Below are positions 54,815 to 62,948 of a stretch of DNA of 64,000 nucleotides, in pieces. Location: NCBI RefSeq assembly GCF_002120225.1, contig NZ_LAPZ01000011.1, positions 1 through 64,000 on the forward strand. The letters run 5' to 3'. Made by a program: the position numbers and the translations under genes. The notes under the pieces were generated by a model. The model searched no databases. It had not been told where the DNA came from and saw nothing but the letters and a program-made list of their open reading frames with translations. This DNA comes from Tenacibaculum holothuriorum (GTDB taxonomy: Bacteria; Bacteroidota; Bacteroidia; Flavobacteriales; Flavobacteriaceae). How positions within the stretch are numbered: the first letter of the stretch is position 1; the number at the start of each line of letters is the position of its first letter.

Positions 54815-56707
54815 ATGAGCGCAGAATTTGATAACATTTCATTCGACATGCCAAAAACACAATCGAATGCTATTAAAGTAATTGGTGTTGGAGGGGGTGG
54901 TAGTAATGCTGTAAACCACATGTATAGTAAACAAATTCACGGAGTAGATTTCGTAATTTGTAATACAGATGCACAAGCATTAGAAAACAGTCCTATACCG
55001 AACAAAATTCAATTAGGAGCTCACTTAACCTCTGGGTTAGGTGCAGGAGCAAACCCCGAAGTTGGTGCACAAGCTGCAGCAGAAAGTATTCAAGAAATAC
55101 AGCAAATGCTAAGTACACATACCAAAATGGTATTTATTACTGCTGGTATGGGTGGTGGTACTGGTACAGGAGCTGCTCCTATTATTGCAAAAATTGCAAA
55201 AGATATGGATATTCTTACGGTAGGTATCGTAACAATGCCATTTCAGTTCGAAGGTAGAATGCGCTCAAAACAGGCTCAAAAAGGAGTTGATGAGCTTCGT
55301 GATAATGTAGATTCATTAATTGTAATCAATAACAATAAACTTAGAGAAGTTTACGGAAACTTAGGTTTTAAAGCAGGTTTCTCTAAGGCAGATGAAGTGT
55401 TAGCAACAGCAGCAAAAGGTATTGCAGAAGTAATTACACATCACTATAAGCAAAATATCGATTTACACGATGCTAAAACAGTACTTTCTAATAGTGGAAC
55501 TGCTATTATGGGGTCTGCAAAAGAAACAGGTGCAAATAGAGCTAAAAATGCTATTGTAAAAGCCTTAGATTCTCCGTTGTTAAACGACAATAAAATTACG
55601 GGAGCAAAGAACGTATTATTACTAATTGTGTCTGGAGCTAACGAAGTTACTTTAGATGAAATAGGAGAAATTAACGACTATATTCAAGATGAAGCAGGAT
55701 ACGATGCCAATATTATTATGGGTATCGGTGAAGATGAGTCTTTAGAAGACGGAATTGCAGTAACTGTTGTAGCGACTGGTTTTGCAGTAGATCAACAAAG
55801 TACAATTACTAATACAGAGGTTAAAAAGATTGTCCATACTTTAGAGGATGAACAAAAAGCAACGTATAATTTCAATGAACCAACGTTAGAAACTTCTCCG
55901 AGTATCAATCAACCTTTGCCAAAAGCAAAAGAGGAAAAAGTTGTACATGTTTTAGAGGAAGAGGTAATTGAAGAAATTCAACCGAAACCTAAGCAACAAA
56001 TAACATTGGATTTGGTTCCTACAACCGATTTGATTAAAAACATTGATGTAACGTATGAAGAAATTGCGTTAGAAAAAGTTGCTACTGAAGATTTCATTAT
56101 TACCAATGTTACTGAACAAAAAATTGAAGAGGAAAAGCCTAAAGCAGTTCAGCAAGATTTATTGTTCGATTTACCAATCAATTCTTACGAAGAAATAAAG
56201 CCAGAAGCAGGATTGATTAAAACAACCAATTCTATTAGAAATATGAGAGTTGAGGCTGAAGAGGTAAATCCTAGAATCGAGGAGAAAAAACGTTACATTT
56301 TAGACGATTTTAATGTTGAACCAACAATTGGTAAAAGTTCAACTCCAGATATTAAAAACGAAGCAGCTGAAGAAGAATTACAGTTTGAAGTTCGTACAAA
56401 AACTCAAGAAGAAATCAACGATATAGAAACGACCAGTGAAGAAGTTTCTCCTTTGAGTTTAACCATTTCTGAATTGCAAAAAAGAAGCAGAAACAGAATT
56501 GAAACTATGAAGAACTTTAACTATAAGTTCAACGATCAGGTAAATAAAAATATCGATGATATTGAGCGTCAACCAGCTTATAAACGCTTAGGTGTAGATA
56601 TTGATGCCGGAGCAGATATTAGTAAATCAGACACAGCGTTGAATACTGAAAATGGCGATGTGCAATTACGCTCAAACAATTCGTTTTTACACGACAATGT
56701 AGATTAA
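54815..56707 (+). CDS. ftsZ: Cell-division tubulin homologue FtsZ with long C-terminal extension
   Basis: Protein of 630 residues. The GTPase core (about 15-325) has [13 protein letters not shown] and the tubulin signature [10 protein letters not shown]. The remaining 300 residues are charged, Glu/Lys-rich and probably disordered, with several VHxLEEE and KPK stretches and a final structured piece near [13 protein letters not shown]. coli FtsZ has 383 residues, so the tail is far longer, as seen in other flavobacteria. The ring-forming GTPase recruits the division proteins encoded upstream. Confidence 0.95.
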   Translation: MSAEFDNISFDMPKTQSNAIKVIGVGGGGSNAVNHMYSKQIHGVDFVICNTDAQALENSPIPNKIQLGAHLTSGLGAGANPEVGAQAAAESIQEIQQMLSTHTKMVFITAGMGGGTGTGAAPIIAKIAKDMDILTVGIVTMPFQFEGRMRSKQAQKGVDELRDNVDSLIVINNNKLREVYGNLGFKAGFSKADEVLATAAKGIAEVITHHYKQNIDLHDAKTVLSNSGTAIMGSAKETGANRAKNAIVKALDSPLLNDNKITGAKNVLLLIVSGANEVTLDEIGEINDYIQDEAGYDANIIMGIGEDESLEDGIAVTVVATGFAVDQQSTITNTEVKKIVHTLEDEQKATYNFNEPTLETSPSINQPLPKAKEEKVVHVLEEEVIEEIQPKPKQQITLDLVPTTDLIKNIDVTYEEIALEKVATEDFIITNVTEQKIEEEKPKAVQQDLLFDLPINSYEEIKPEAGLIKTTNSIRNMRVEAEEVNPRIEEKKRYILDDFNVEPTIGKSSTPDIKNEAAEEELQFEVRTKTQEEINDIETTSEEVSPLSLTISELQKRSRNRIETMKNFNYKFNDQVNKNIDDIERQPAYKRLGVDIDAGADISKSDTALNTENGDVQLRSNNSFLHDNVD

Positions 56708-56732
56708 TACATAGAATTATATAACTACAATT

Positions 56733-56759
56733 AAATTCCCGATTCGTCGGGAATTTTTT
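56733..56759 (+). terminator. Terminator of the mra/dcw cluster
   Basis: Ten-base perfect arms AAATTCCCGA / TCGGGAATTT closed by a TTCG tetraloop (56743-56746) and followed by a T-run. A very stable intrinsic terminator. Confidence 0.9.
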
Positions 56760-56763
56760 GTTG

Positions 56764-56771
56764 TATATTTG
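56764..56771 (+). promoter_or_regulatory. -7 element of the small lipoprotein gene
   Basis: TATATTTG fits TANNTTTG and lies 18 bp before the ATG at 56790. No clear -33 box is seen because the terminator occupies that region. Confidence 0.4.
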
Positions 56772-56789
56772 ATAGTTATTAAAAAAAAT

Positions 56790-57242
56790 ATGAAAAGAAA
56801 CACATTTTTATTATTCGTTTTATTCTTAGTATTTAGTTGTAAAACAAAAATAAATTATCATGATGATTCCGAATTATGTAAGCTATTAACTAAAATGGCT
56901 GAAGACGATCAGAAAATAAGAAAAATGCCTCTGTTAGATACAGGAACGAAGAAACAAAAAGATTCTTTGTGGAATATTCAGAAAAGAAAAGATAAAAAGA
57001 ATATTGAGATCTTAATAGAAATAATAAAAGAACGAGGTTGGATTGATAAGAAAGAATTGAAGTGTGATAAAGCTGTTCCGCCTGTGTTGATATTTAGACA
57101 CGCACCAGAAGAATACTTTAAACAAATTGAAAAAATTATAAGTATTGAAAATGAAGCTGGAAGAATGTCTAATGGCGATTATATGTTTGTTGAGAATCAT
57201 TTAAAAGGAAGACCAAGTTTTAGTATACAAGTTGATGACTAA
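56790..57242 (+). CDS. Hypothetical lipoprotein, 150 residues
   Basis: The ATG at 56790 gives a lipoprotein signal (MKRNTFLLFVLFLVFSC, lipobox LVFSC at about 13-17). A TTG at 56769 lies within the promoter box and is rejected. The mature part is polar and Lys-rich, with an alternating helix pattern (DDSELCKLLTKMAEDDQKIR) that resembles the DUF6624-like group as I remember it. No enzyme motif is present. It is separated from ftsZ by a strong terminator. Confidence 0.65.
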   Translation: MKRNTFLLFVLFLVFSCKTKINYHDDSELCKLLTKMAEDDQKIRKMPLLDTGTKKQKDSLWNIQKRKDKKNIEILIEIIKERGWIDKKELKCDKAVPPVLIFRHAPEEYFKQIEKIISIENEAGRMSNGDYMFVENHLKGRPSFSIQVDD

Positions 57243-57280
57243 AACATTTAAAATTCATACAAAACGATAAAATAAATCTT

Positions 57281-57730
57281 ATGAGTATTCAAAAACAAGT
57301 AATGGATAAGATGAAAGAAGCTATGAAGTCTAAAGATACTGTAGCTTTAACAGCATTAAGAGCATTAAAATCGGCTTTTATGTTGGCAAAAACTGAGGCT
57401 GGAGCTAGTGAAGACTTAACTGCAGATCAAGAATTAAAGATTATTCAAAAGCAAGTAAAACAACGTAAAGACAGCGCACAGGTTTTTATTGAACAAGGTA
57501 GACAAGACTTAGCTGATCCTGAATTAGCAGAAGCTACAGTTTTAGAACAGTTTTTACCAGAGCCTTTATCGGAAAAAGAAATAGAAGATGTAGTAGTAGC
57601 TGTTATTAACCAAGTTGGTGCAGCTGGAATGAAAGATATGGGTAAGGTTATGGGAATGGTGTCTAAGCAATTGGCAGGACAAGCAGATGGTAAAACTATT
57701 TCTACTATTGTAAAAGCTAAATTAGCGTAG
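57281..57730 (+). CDS. GatB/YqeY domain protein
   Basis: Protein of 149 residues that matches the stand-alone YqeY family over its length: MKEAMKSKDTVALTALRALKSA at the start, QRKDSAQVFIEQGRQDLA in the middle and GKVMGMVSKQLAGQADG near the end. The domain resembles the tail of GatB that contacts tRNA. Cellular role not established. A tRNA-Arg gene follows 9 bp downstream. Confidence 0.92.
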   Translation: MSIQKQVMDKMKEAMKSKDTVALTALRALKSAFMLAKTEAGASEDLTADQELKIIQKQVKQRKDSAQVFIEQGRQDLADPELAEATVLEQFLPEPLSEKEIEDVVVAVINQVGAAGMKDMGKVMGMVSKQLAGQADGKTISTIVKAKLA

Positions 57731-57739
57731 TTTTAAATT

Positions 57740-57813
57740 GACTCTATAGTTCAACTGGATAGAATATCAGATTTCGGCTCTGAGGGTTGGGGGTTCGAAT
57801 CCTCCTAGGGTCA
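57740..57813 (+). tRNA. tRNA-Arg (anticodon TCG)
   Basis: A 74-nt cloverleaf can be drawn: acceptor GACTCTA / TAGGGTC with one G-T pair, a D-stem GTTC/GAAT, an anticodon stem TCAGA/TCTGA with loop TTTCGGC (anticodon TCG reads CGA), and a T-arm GGGGG-TTCGAAT-CCTCC. The discriminator is A and CCA is not encoded. Confidence 0.9.
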
Positions 57814-57822
57814 CAAAATTAT

Positions 57823-57918
57823 ATGATTGAGATGAAATCTATTTTAATATCTCTTACGGTATTGATAATTGCTCTTTGTTTGACAAGGTATTTAAAAAAG
57901 AAAAGGAATGATTTATAA
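57823..57918 (+). CDS. Very small membrane peptide, 31 residues
   Basis: A short frame of one hydrophobic span (about residues 5-20) followed by a basic tail, RYLKKKRNDL. It starts 9 bp after the tRNA. The composition is that of a single-pass small membrane protein, but so short a frame could be chance. No homologue can be named. Confidence 0.35.
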   Translation: MIEMKSILISLTVLIIALCLTRYLKKKRNDL

Positions 57919-57939
57919 TAAATTAGATACCGTTATTTT

Positions 57940-58089
57940 ATGAATACCATTTATGAATACATAGTTTTTGGTACGTTAATAGTATTGGTTATGATTTTAA
58001 TTATAATTGATAAAAAGAAATCTGATGATATTGATTTTGTTGATGATTTATATGATAATGAAGATGATGATTTCTTTGATTTCGATTAA
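57940..58089 (+). CDS. Small single-pass membrane protein with acidic tail, 49 residues
   Basis: One hydrophobic span (about residues 5-23) followed by KKK and an extremely acidic C-terminus (DDLYDNEDDDFFDFD). The charge pattern, the ATG start and the terminator placed 22 bp after the stop support a real gene. It lies 21 bp after the previous tiny frame. Function unknown. Confidence 0.5.
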   Translation: MNTIYEYIVFGTLIVLVMILIIIDKKKSDDIDFVDDLYDNEDDDFFDFD

Positions 58090-58107
58090 TTAAAGCTATT
58101 AAAACAC

Positions 58108-58140
58108 AAAACCTCGAAGTATTATACTTCGAGGTTTTTT
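58108..58140. terminator. Bidirectional terminator
   Basis: Arms ACCTCGAAGTAT (58111-58122) and ATACTTCGAGGT (58124-58135), with flanking A and T runs, between converging genes. Confidence 0.88.
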
Positions 58141-58144
58141 TGTT

Positions 58145-59221
58145 TTATTCATAAACTACTTCAACTTCCTCGGTAAGTGGTATACTTTGGCAACTTAAAG
58201 CGTAGCCTTTAGCAACTTCTTTTTCTTCTAAAGCAAGGTTGTTTTTCATGTGAACCTTACCTTTAGTTACTTTACATAAACAAGTAGAACATACACCTCC
58301 TTCACAAGAATATGGAGGTTCTTTTCCTTCAGTAATTAAAGTTCTTAAAATTGTTTTTCCTTGTGGTATTGTGGTCGTAATAGTTTCTCCGTGTAACTTA
58401 GCTGTAAGTTTTGCATTCGCAATTGCTTCGGTAGTGTCTTTTGATGCTCCACCTCCAAAACTTTCAATAAAAATACGTTCATTAGGTACGTCAATATTTT
58501 GTAAGGTTTTTTTGGTGTTTTCAATCATTGATCCTGGACCACAAATGTAATATTCTACATTTTGTGCATATGGAGGATATTCATTAATAAACCATTTTAC
58601 AGCTTCTTCATCTACGCGCCCTTTTCTAAATTCTTTATCAGAAGAACTCTTCCATAAATCACTCCAGCTACTTTTAGGTCTACTTAATGTATACACTAAA
58701 ATAAGTCTCTCTGGAAATTCTTCTTGTAGCTTATCTAATTCCTCTTTAAACATCACAGTTTCTTGGTTACTGTTACCATAAATCATGTGAACATAACTTC
58801 TTTCTTCAGTATATAAAACGGTTCTTAAAATCGATAAAATAGGCGTTATTCCACTACCTGCAGCAAAAAGGTAATAAGTTTTGTAATTGTCTTCTTTTAC
58901 ATCGGCAAAAAAACGACCATCTGGTTGCATTACTTCAACAATATCTCCTGGTTTTATGTTGTCATTTATATGATTAGATACCAAACCTCCTTTAACACGT
59001 TTTACACCTACTTTTAACGGCTCTTCAATAACAGGAGAACTACATAAAGAATAGGATCTTCTTACTTCTTCTCCATTTAAATTAAACTTTAAAGTAAGGT
59101 ATTGACCTGGTTTGTAGTTATATGCTTCGTAAAGTTCATAAGGAACATCGAACGCAACTGATTTTGCATTAGCGGTTTCTTCTTTTACTTCAAGTACTTT
59201 TAAAGAATGAAATTTAGCCAT
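58145..59221 (-). CDS. Ferredoxin-NAD(P)H reductase of PaaE/oxygenase-reductase type
   Basis: Protein of 358 residues with three modules. The FAD domain has RRSYSLCSSP (about 53-62). The NAD(P) domain has FAAGSGITPILSIL and YYICGPGSMI. The C-terminal plant-type [2Fe-2S] domain has ligands Cys306, Cys311, Cys314 and Cys344 in a C-x4-C-x2-C-x29-C pattern. It passes electrons from NAD(P)H to an oxygenase. Placed last in the second Rieske operon, it is the best candidate donor for the oxygenase at 61464-62651 and possibly the one at 16546-17748. It overlaps the upstream 63-residue gene by 8 bp. Confidence 0.92.
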   Translation of the reverse strand: MAKFHSLKVLEVKEETANAKSVAFDVPYELYEAYNYKPGQYLTLKFNLNGEEVRRSYSLCSSPVIEEPLKVGVKRVKGGLVSNHINDNIKPGDIVEVMQPDGRFFADVKEDNYKTYYLFAAGSGITPILSILRTVLYTEERSYVHMIYGNSNQETVMFKEELDKLQEEFPERLILVYTLSRPKSSWSDLWKSSSDKEFRKGRVDEEAVKWFINEYPPYAQNVEYYICGPGSMIENTKKTLQNIDVPNERIFIESFGGGASKDTTEAIANAKLTAKLHGETITTTIPQGKTILRTLITEGKEPPYSCEGGVCSTCLCKVTKGKVHMKNNLALEEKEVAKGYALSCQSIPLTEEVEVVYE

Positions 59222-59405
59222 TTTTTAATGATTTTTTTATTAAAAAAATAAGAGTTCCAAAAATTAAAATAGGTGATATATAATACCCTATTACACCTAG
59301 TAAAAAACCAAAAGCCTCTAATTTTAATGATGGATTATAAACATGCAATAAAATAGGTAAGCTGAATATTGTTATTAAAATATAGGTGATGGCCTTCTTA
59401 TTCAT
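59214..59405 (-). CDS. Small membrane protein, 63 residues
   Basis: Two hydrophobic spans (about 4-19 and 28-56) with Lys at both ends. It overlaps the reductase gene by 8 bp and follows the lipoprotein gene by 1 bp, so it is firmly inside the operon. It may anchor the reductase near the membrane, but no family or motif supports this. Confidence 0.6.
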   Translation of the reverse strand: MNKKAITYILITIFSLPILLHVYNPSLKLEAFGFLLGVIGYYISPILIFGTLIFLIKKSLKNG

Positions 59406-59406
59406 A

Positions 59407-60264
59407 TTACTTTATTTTGTTAATTTTTGTTGCTAAAATTTGCGTTGGAAAACTATCTACATACTCACCTTCTACTTTTACTTTATCTCCAACTTTTAAA
59501 CTCACATAATTGTCACCAAGATTTGGAATACTAGCAATCATGTTATATGCTTTTTTGTTTTTGTCTGAAAGATGAATTGTTTCTCCATCCTTTCCTGGTA
59601 TTATTTTAGTAACTGTAAGTTCGGGCAGTTTTTTTAGGGATTCCTTTTCTATAATTTTTATTTTTTTGGCAAAGATTTGTACAGGATCACTTTCTGCATA
59701 TTCTCCCGCAATTTTTACTTTATCACCAACATTAAGTCTTATATAATTGTCTTCAAGATTTGGAATGCTAATAGTAGTAGTGTATAGGTTTTCTTTATCA
59801 TTTTTTAATGTTGCCAAATAACCATCTCTTCCGTTTTCTATTTTGGTAACAGTTAAGGTTGCGTAGTCAGACATCATTTCATCAGTGATTGGTTTTTCTT
59901 TTTTAATGATTTTTAATAATTTATAAAAAGTATCACCAACATCTTGCGGTGGGTTTTTTAATACAATCTTCTCAACTTGTAAGTTGTATACAAATCCTGG
60001 TTTAAAATCAAACCCTTCAATACCTTCATATTGATTTTTCCATTCTTTGTCTTCACCTAGCTCTTTAATTTGTAAGCAATTTTGTTTCCCATGTGCTCCA
60101 TAACATTCTACCTCTTCAGCATTCACTTTTAACACTACAATTGTTTTGCTTTTAATATTTTCTTTGCCCATATCATTAACTATAGAATGGCTGTTATCTT
60201 TTTTGTTTTTTGTTGAATTACAAGCTGTAAAAACAACTAACATGATTAAAAATATTTTTTTCAT
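59407..60264 (-). CDS. DUF4377-type lipoprotein with duplicated beta domain
   Basis: Protein of 285 residues. The lipobox VVFTAC is at about 10-15. Residues 40-135 fit the DUF4377 pattern (CxxxxGKQNCLQIKE, then IEGFDFKPGFVYNLQVEKI). After it come two tandem copies of a domain of about 65 residues (about 152-215 and 222-285), both beginning LTVTKI and ending in DKVKxxGEY...KI, which look like small beta barrels. No enzyme motif. An outer-membrane or periplasmic accessory of the Rieske operon; role unknown. Confidence 0.75.
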   Translation of the reverse strand: MKKIFLIMLVVFTACNSTKNKKDNSHSIVNDMGKENIKSKTIVVLKVNAEEVECYGAHGKQNCLQIKELGEDKEWKNQYEGIEGFDFKPGFVYNLQVEKIVLKNPPQDVGDTFYKLLKIIKKEKPITDEMMSDYATLTVTKIENGRDGYLATLKNDKENLYTTTISIPNLEDNYIRLNVGDKVKIAGEYAESDPVQIFAKKIKIIEKESLKKLPELTVTKIIPGKDGETIHLSDKNKKAYNMIASIPNLGDNYVSLKVGDKVKVEGEYVDSFPTQILATKINKIK

Positions 60265-60308
60265 TTTATTTCTTTTTTATTTGATAAAACAAGCTTTACG
60301 CCAAACTT

Positions 60309-61463
60309 TTATTTAGGAAGAGTTCTTTGTTTTTCAATCCATTCTTTTACAACCTGCTGAAATTTAGCTACAGCAAATTCTCCTTTTTCTGCTTGAGCAC
60401 CTACACTAAATTTAGGTGATTGTAAAGATTTTTGCTGTTGCTCGCACACATAAACATCTTCTTCCATAAAATCTGCAGTTGCCATAGGGTCACCTTCAAA
60501 ATGAGCTTCGTATTTAGGAAAAATTCTCCTGTTCCAAAACTCTTCTTCAGCATACGATTTGTTAGCTTGTTTAGTGAATTCCTTAGTAGGTAAATTCATT
60601 AGTTTAGATCGTAAGGTTACTAAGGTTTTTGAAGGAGAAATTGGTGTAACATGAAATGCTGTCCAAGAATTTTCTTCTTCACTTAATCCTATATTAGGAA
60701 ATAACCAAGGTACATAACCTCCTATTGCTTCTTTTGGAACTGAATCTATTAAAGGATATTCTGAAACGCTATCTAACTTTTCGTGATATTCTTCTTCTAA
60801 AGGTTCATAAAACCAATAATGCGGACCTACCCATCCAAACTCAGCTTTATCATGTTGATACATATTTAATGTCCCTGAATGTAAATGTGCTAAATGATAT
60901 TGGTCGATATAATTTTCAACAATAATTTTCCAGTTACAATTTACTTCTTTTACATAAATTTCTTCGGGTTTGCTATATTCTACTAGTTTTTCAACTTTAT
61001 GTGGACCTAAATAAGGTAAAACTTCTCCGAAGAAATCGTTAATATCTTCATTTGGATTTGGATGTATAAAATACATTCCTTTAAAAACCCCAATAGATGC
61101 TATTGTTAAAGAAGGGAAATTCGCATTTGTGGAATTTCCTTCTAAATCATAAGTAACATTTTTTGTAGGGCAATAAATGTATTTTCCTAATCGACCAAAG
61201 TTTTTTAAAATTGGTGTTTTACAGGTAGAACAATAATTATGAAATGCTTTTACTTCATAATTATTATCCATTACTACCAAAAAGCTATTATACCCAATAT
61301 CTAAGCACATATAATTTCCAGGTTTTTTGAATTCTTCAATAAAACCAAGAAATTGCCATGTAGTGCTAAAAATGTGTTTTTGTTCTAAATCGAACCACTT
61401 TTGCGATGTGTATGCACTAACTGGTAAGTTATGCATCATGGGTATTTTAGCTTCTGCTACCAT
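60309..61463 (-). CDS. Rieske-oxygenase paralogue lacking the Rieske histidines
   Basis: Protein of 384 residues, similar to the intact Rieske enzyme encoded immediately upstream (0 bp gap). The cluster region reads CSTC (78-81) and CPTK (98-101). Against CRH and CPYH of the neighbour, both His ligands are replaced (Thr80, Lys101), so a normal Rieske [2Fe-2S] cluster cannot form. The catalytic half keeps ENYIDQYHLAHLH, with Asp187, His190 and His195, and the distal acidic DFMEEDVYVCEQQQ. It may be a partner subunit in a mixed trimer that receives electrons from the intact subunit, or a regulatory subunit. The frame is full length and not a pseudogene. Confidence 0.85.
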   Translation of the reverse strand: MVAEAKIPMMHNLPVSAYTSQKWFDLEQKHIFSTTWQFLGFIEEFKKPGNYMCLDIGYNSFLVVMDNNYEVKAFHNYCSTCKTPILKNFGRLGKYIYCPTKNVTYDLEGNSTNANFPSLTIASIGVFKGMYFIHPNPNEDINDFFGEVLPYLGPHKVEKLVEYSKPEEIYVKEVNCNWKIIVENYIDQYHLAHLHSGTLNMYQHDKAEFGWVGPHYWFYEPLEEEYHEKLDSVSEYPLIDSVPKEAIGGYVPWLFPNIGLSEEENSWTAFHVTPISPSKTLVTLRSKLMNLPTKEFTKQANKSYAEEEFWNRRIFPKYEAHFEGDPMATADFMEEDVYVCEQQQKSLQSPKFSVGAQAEKGEFAVAKFQQVVKEWIEKQRTLPK

Positions 61464-62651
61464 TTAATCTTTGTATTTTTCAATCCATTCTTTTACTACA
61501 CTTTGGAATTTTTCCATTGCGTATTCTCCTCTTTGCGCTTGCGCACCAATACTAAACATAGGAGATTGTAACGATTTTTGTTGTTGCTCACAAGCATATA
61601 CATCTTCTTCCATAAAATCTCCAGAAGCCATCGGATCTGTATTTGGATCTCCTTCGTACTTTCCTTTAGCTCCGTATTTAGTCCAAATTTTACTCATTGA
61701 AGATTTTGCCGCTTGTTTGGTAAATTCCCATTCGCTTGAGTTCATAACCTTAGTTCGGAAAGAAACTAAAGTCCTGTCTGGTGCTAATGGAGTTACGTGG
61801 AATGTACTCCATGTTCCTTCACTTTCTGCAAGTCCAATATTTGGAAAAAACCATGGAACGTAGGCTCCGATTTTATCTTCAGGAACATGATCTATAACTG
61901 GAGTTAAAGATGCGTTTTTAAGATCTTTTCTATAATCTTCTACTAACGGTTCGTAAAACCAGTAGTGAGGACCTACCCAACCAAATTGAGCTTTATCGTG
62001 ATCGTACATATTTAATGTACCTTCATGTAGGTGTGCTAAGTGATAATGATCAATATTATTTTCAACTACAATCTTCCAGTTAGCTTTTATTTCTTTTTCG
62101 TAATATCCTTCTTGGTATTCTACTAATTCCTCTGGAATGTGAGGACCTAAATGAGGTTCAACTCCTTTAAAATATTCCATTAAACTTGGAGCATTTTTTT
62201 CTGGATGTACGAATAACATTCCTTTAAAAATATCAACTGATGCTTCGTGAAGATTTAATCCGCAATCGTGTAATTCCTTATTACATAAATCAGGGAATTC
62301 TTCTTCTTTTTTAGGAATACTTACTAGTTTTCCTTCTAAATCATACGTCCAATCGTGGTACGGACAGGTAATTGCTTTTTTAGCTTTACCTACTGCACGT
62401 AATAATTGCGTTCCTCTATGACGACACATATTATGGAAAGCACGTAAACGATTGTCTCTTCCTTTAATAATAAAAATATTGTTTAATCCTGCTTGAACAG
62501 AAATATAGTCTCCTGGGTTTGCTACATCTTCAACCAAACCAGCAAATTGCCATGTTTTGCTAAAAACGTGTTTCATTTCTAAATCAAACCACTCTTGAGA
62601 TGTATATGCTTCTACGGGAAGCGCATGCATCATGGTTTTTTTGTTAGCCAT
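61464..62651 (-). CDS. Rieske non-heme iron oxygenase, alpha subunit (second operon)
   Basis: Protein of 395 residues with an intact cluster site (Cys76, His78, Cys96, His99) and mononuclear iron motif (Asp201 bridging, His204, His209) in ENNIDHYHLAHLH, plus DFMEEDVYACEQQQKSLQS. It is clearly related to the oxygenase at 16546-17748, sharing LPVEAYTSQEW, CRHxGTQLL and FANPGD-like openings. Its stop adjoins the paralogue start. With the PaaE-type reductase at the operon end it makes a plausible two-component oxygenase without a separate ferredoxin. Substrate unknown. Confidence 0.92.
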   Translation of the reverse strand: MANKKTMMHALPVEAYTSQEWFDLEMKHVFSKTWQFAGLVEDVANPGDYISVQAGLNNIFIIKGRDNRLRAFHNMCRHRGTQLLRAVGKAKKAITCPYHDWTYDLEGKLVSIPKKEEEFPDLCNKELHDCGLNLHEASVDIFKGMLFVHPEKNAPSLMEYFKGVEPHLGPHIPEELVEYQEGYYEKEIKANWKIVVENNIDHYHLAHLHEGTLNMYDHDKAQFGWVGPHYWFYEPLVEDYRKDLKNASLTPVIDHVPEDKIGAYVPWFFPNIGLAESEGTWSTFHVTPLAPDRTLVSFRTKVMNSSEWEFTKQAAKSSMSKIWTKYGAKGKYEGDPNTDPMASGDFMEEDVYACEQQQKSLQSPMFSIGAQAQRGEYAMEKFQSVVKEWIEKYKD

Positions 62652-62692
62652 AAACTTTTAGTGTTTAATATTGTTAGTTACGTTGTGTGTTT

Positions 62693-62917
62693 TTATAATA
62701 ATCCGAAGTAATTATACCAAGCGCCAATTTCTACGACAGTTAAAATAATTACAAGGATTAAATAGTCTTTCCAACTAAATGGATTATTGTATGTAAAATA
62801 GTCGATAACTGACCAAAGTATTATTAAAGCTACCCAAATTATTAAGGAGCTAGTACCATATTGTGCCATGATAAAGTAGGCAATTATCGAGATTATTGTT
62901 GTTAATAAAAGTTTCAT
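62693..62917 (-). CDS. Small membrane protein, 74 residues
   Basis: Three hydrophobic segments (about 2-18, 23-40 and 51-66) with few charges. It lies 41 bp upstream of the Rieske gene on the same strand. It is analogous in place, though not evidently in sequence, to the 91-residue membrane protein before the first Rieske gene. No recognised family. Confidence 0.65.
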   Translation of the reverse strand: MKLLLTTIISIIAYFIMAQYGTSSLIIWVALIILWSVIDYFTYNNPFSWKDYLILVIILTVVEIGAWYNYFGLL

Positions 62918-62948
62918 TAGTTACTGAATTTCTTTGTTAAGTAATTTA

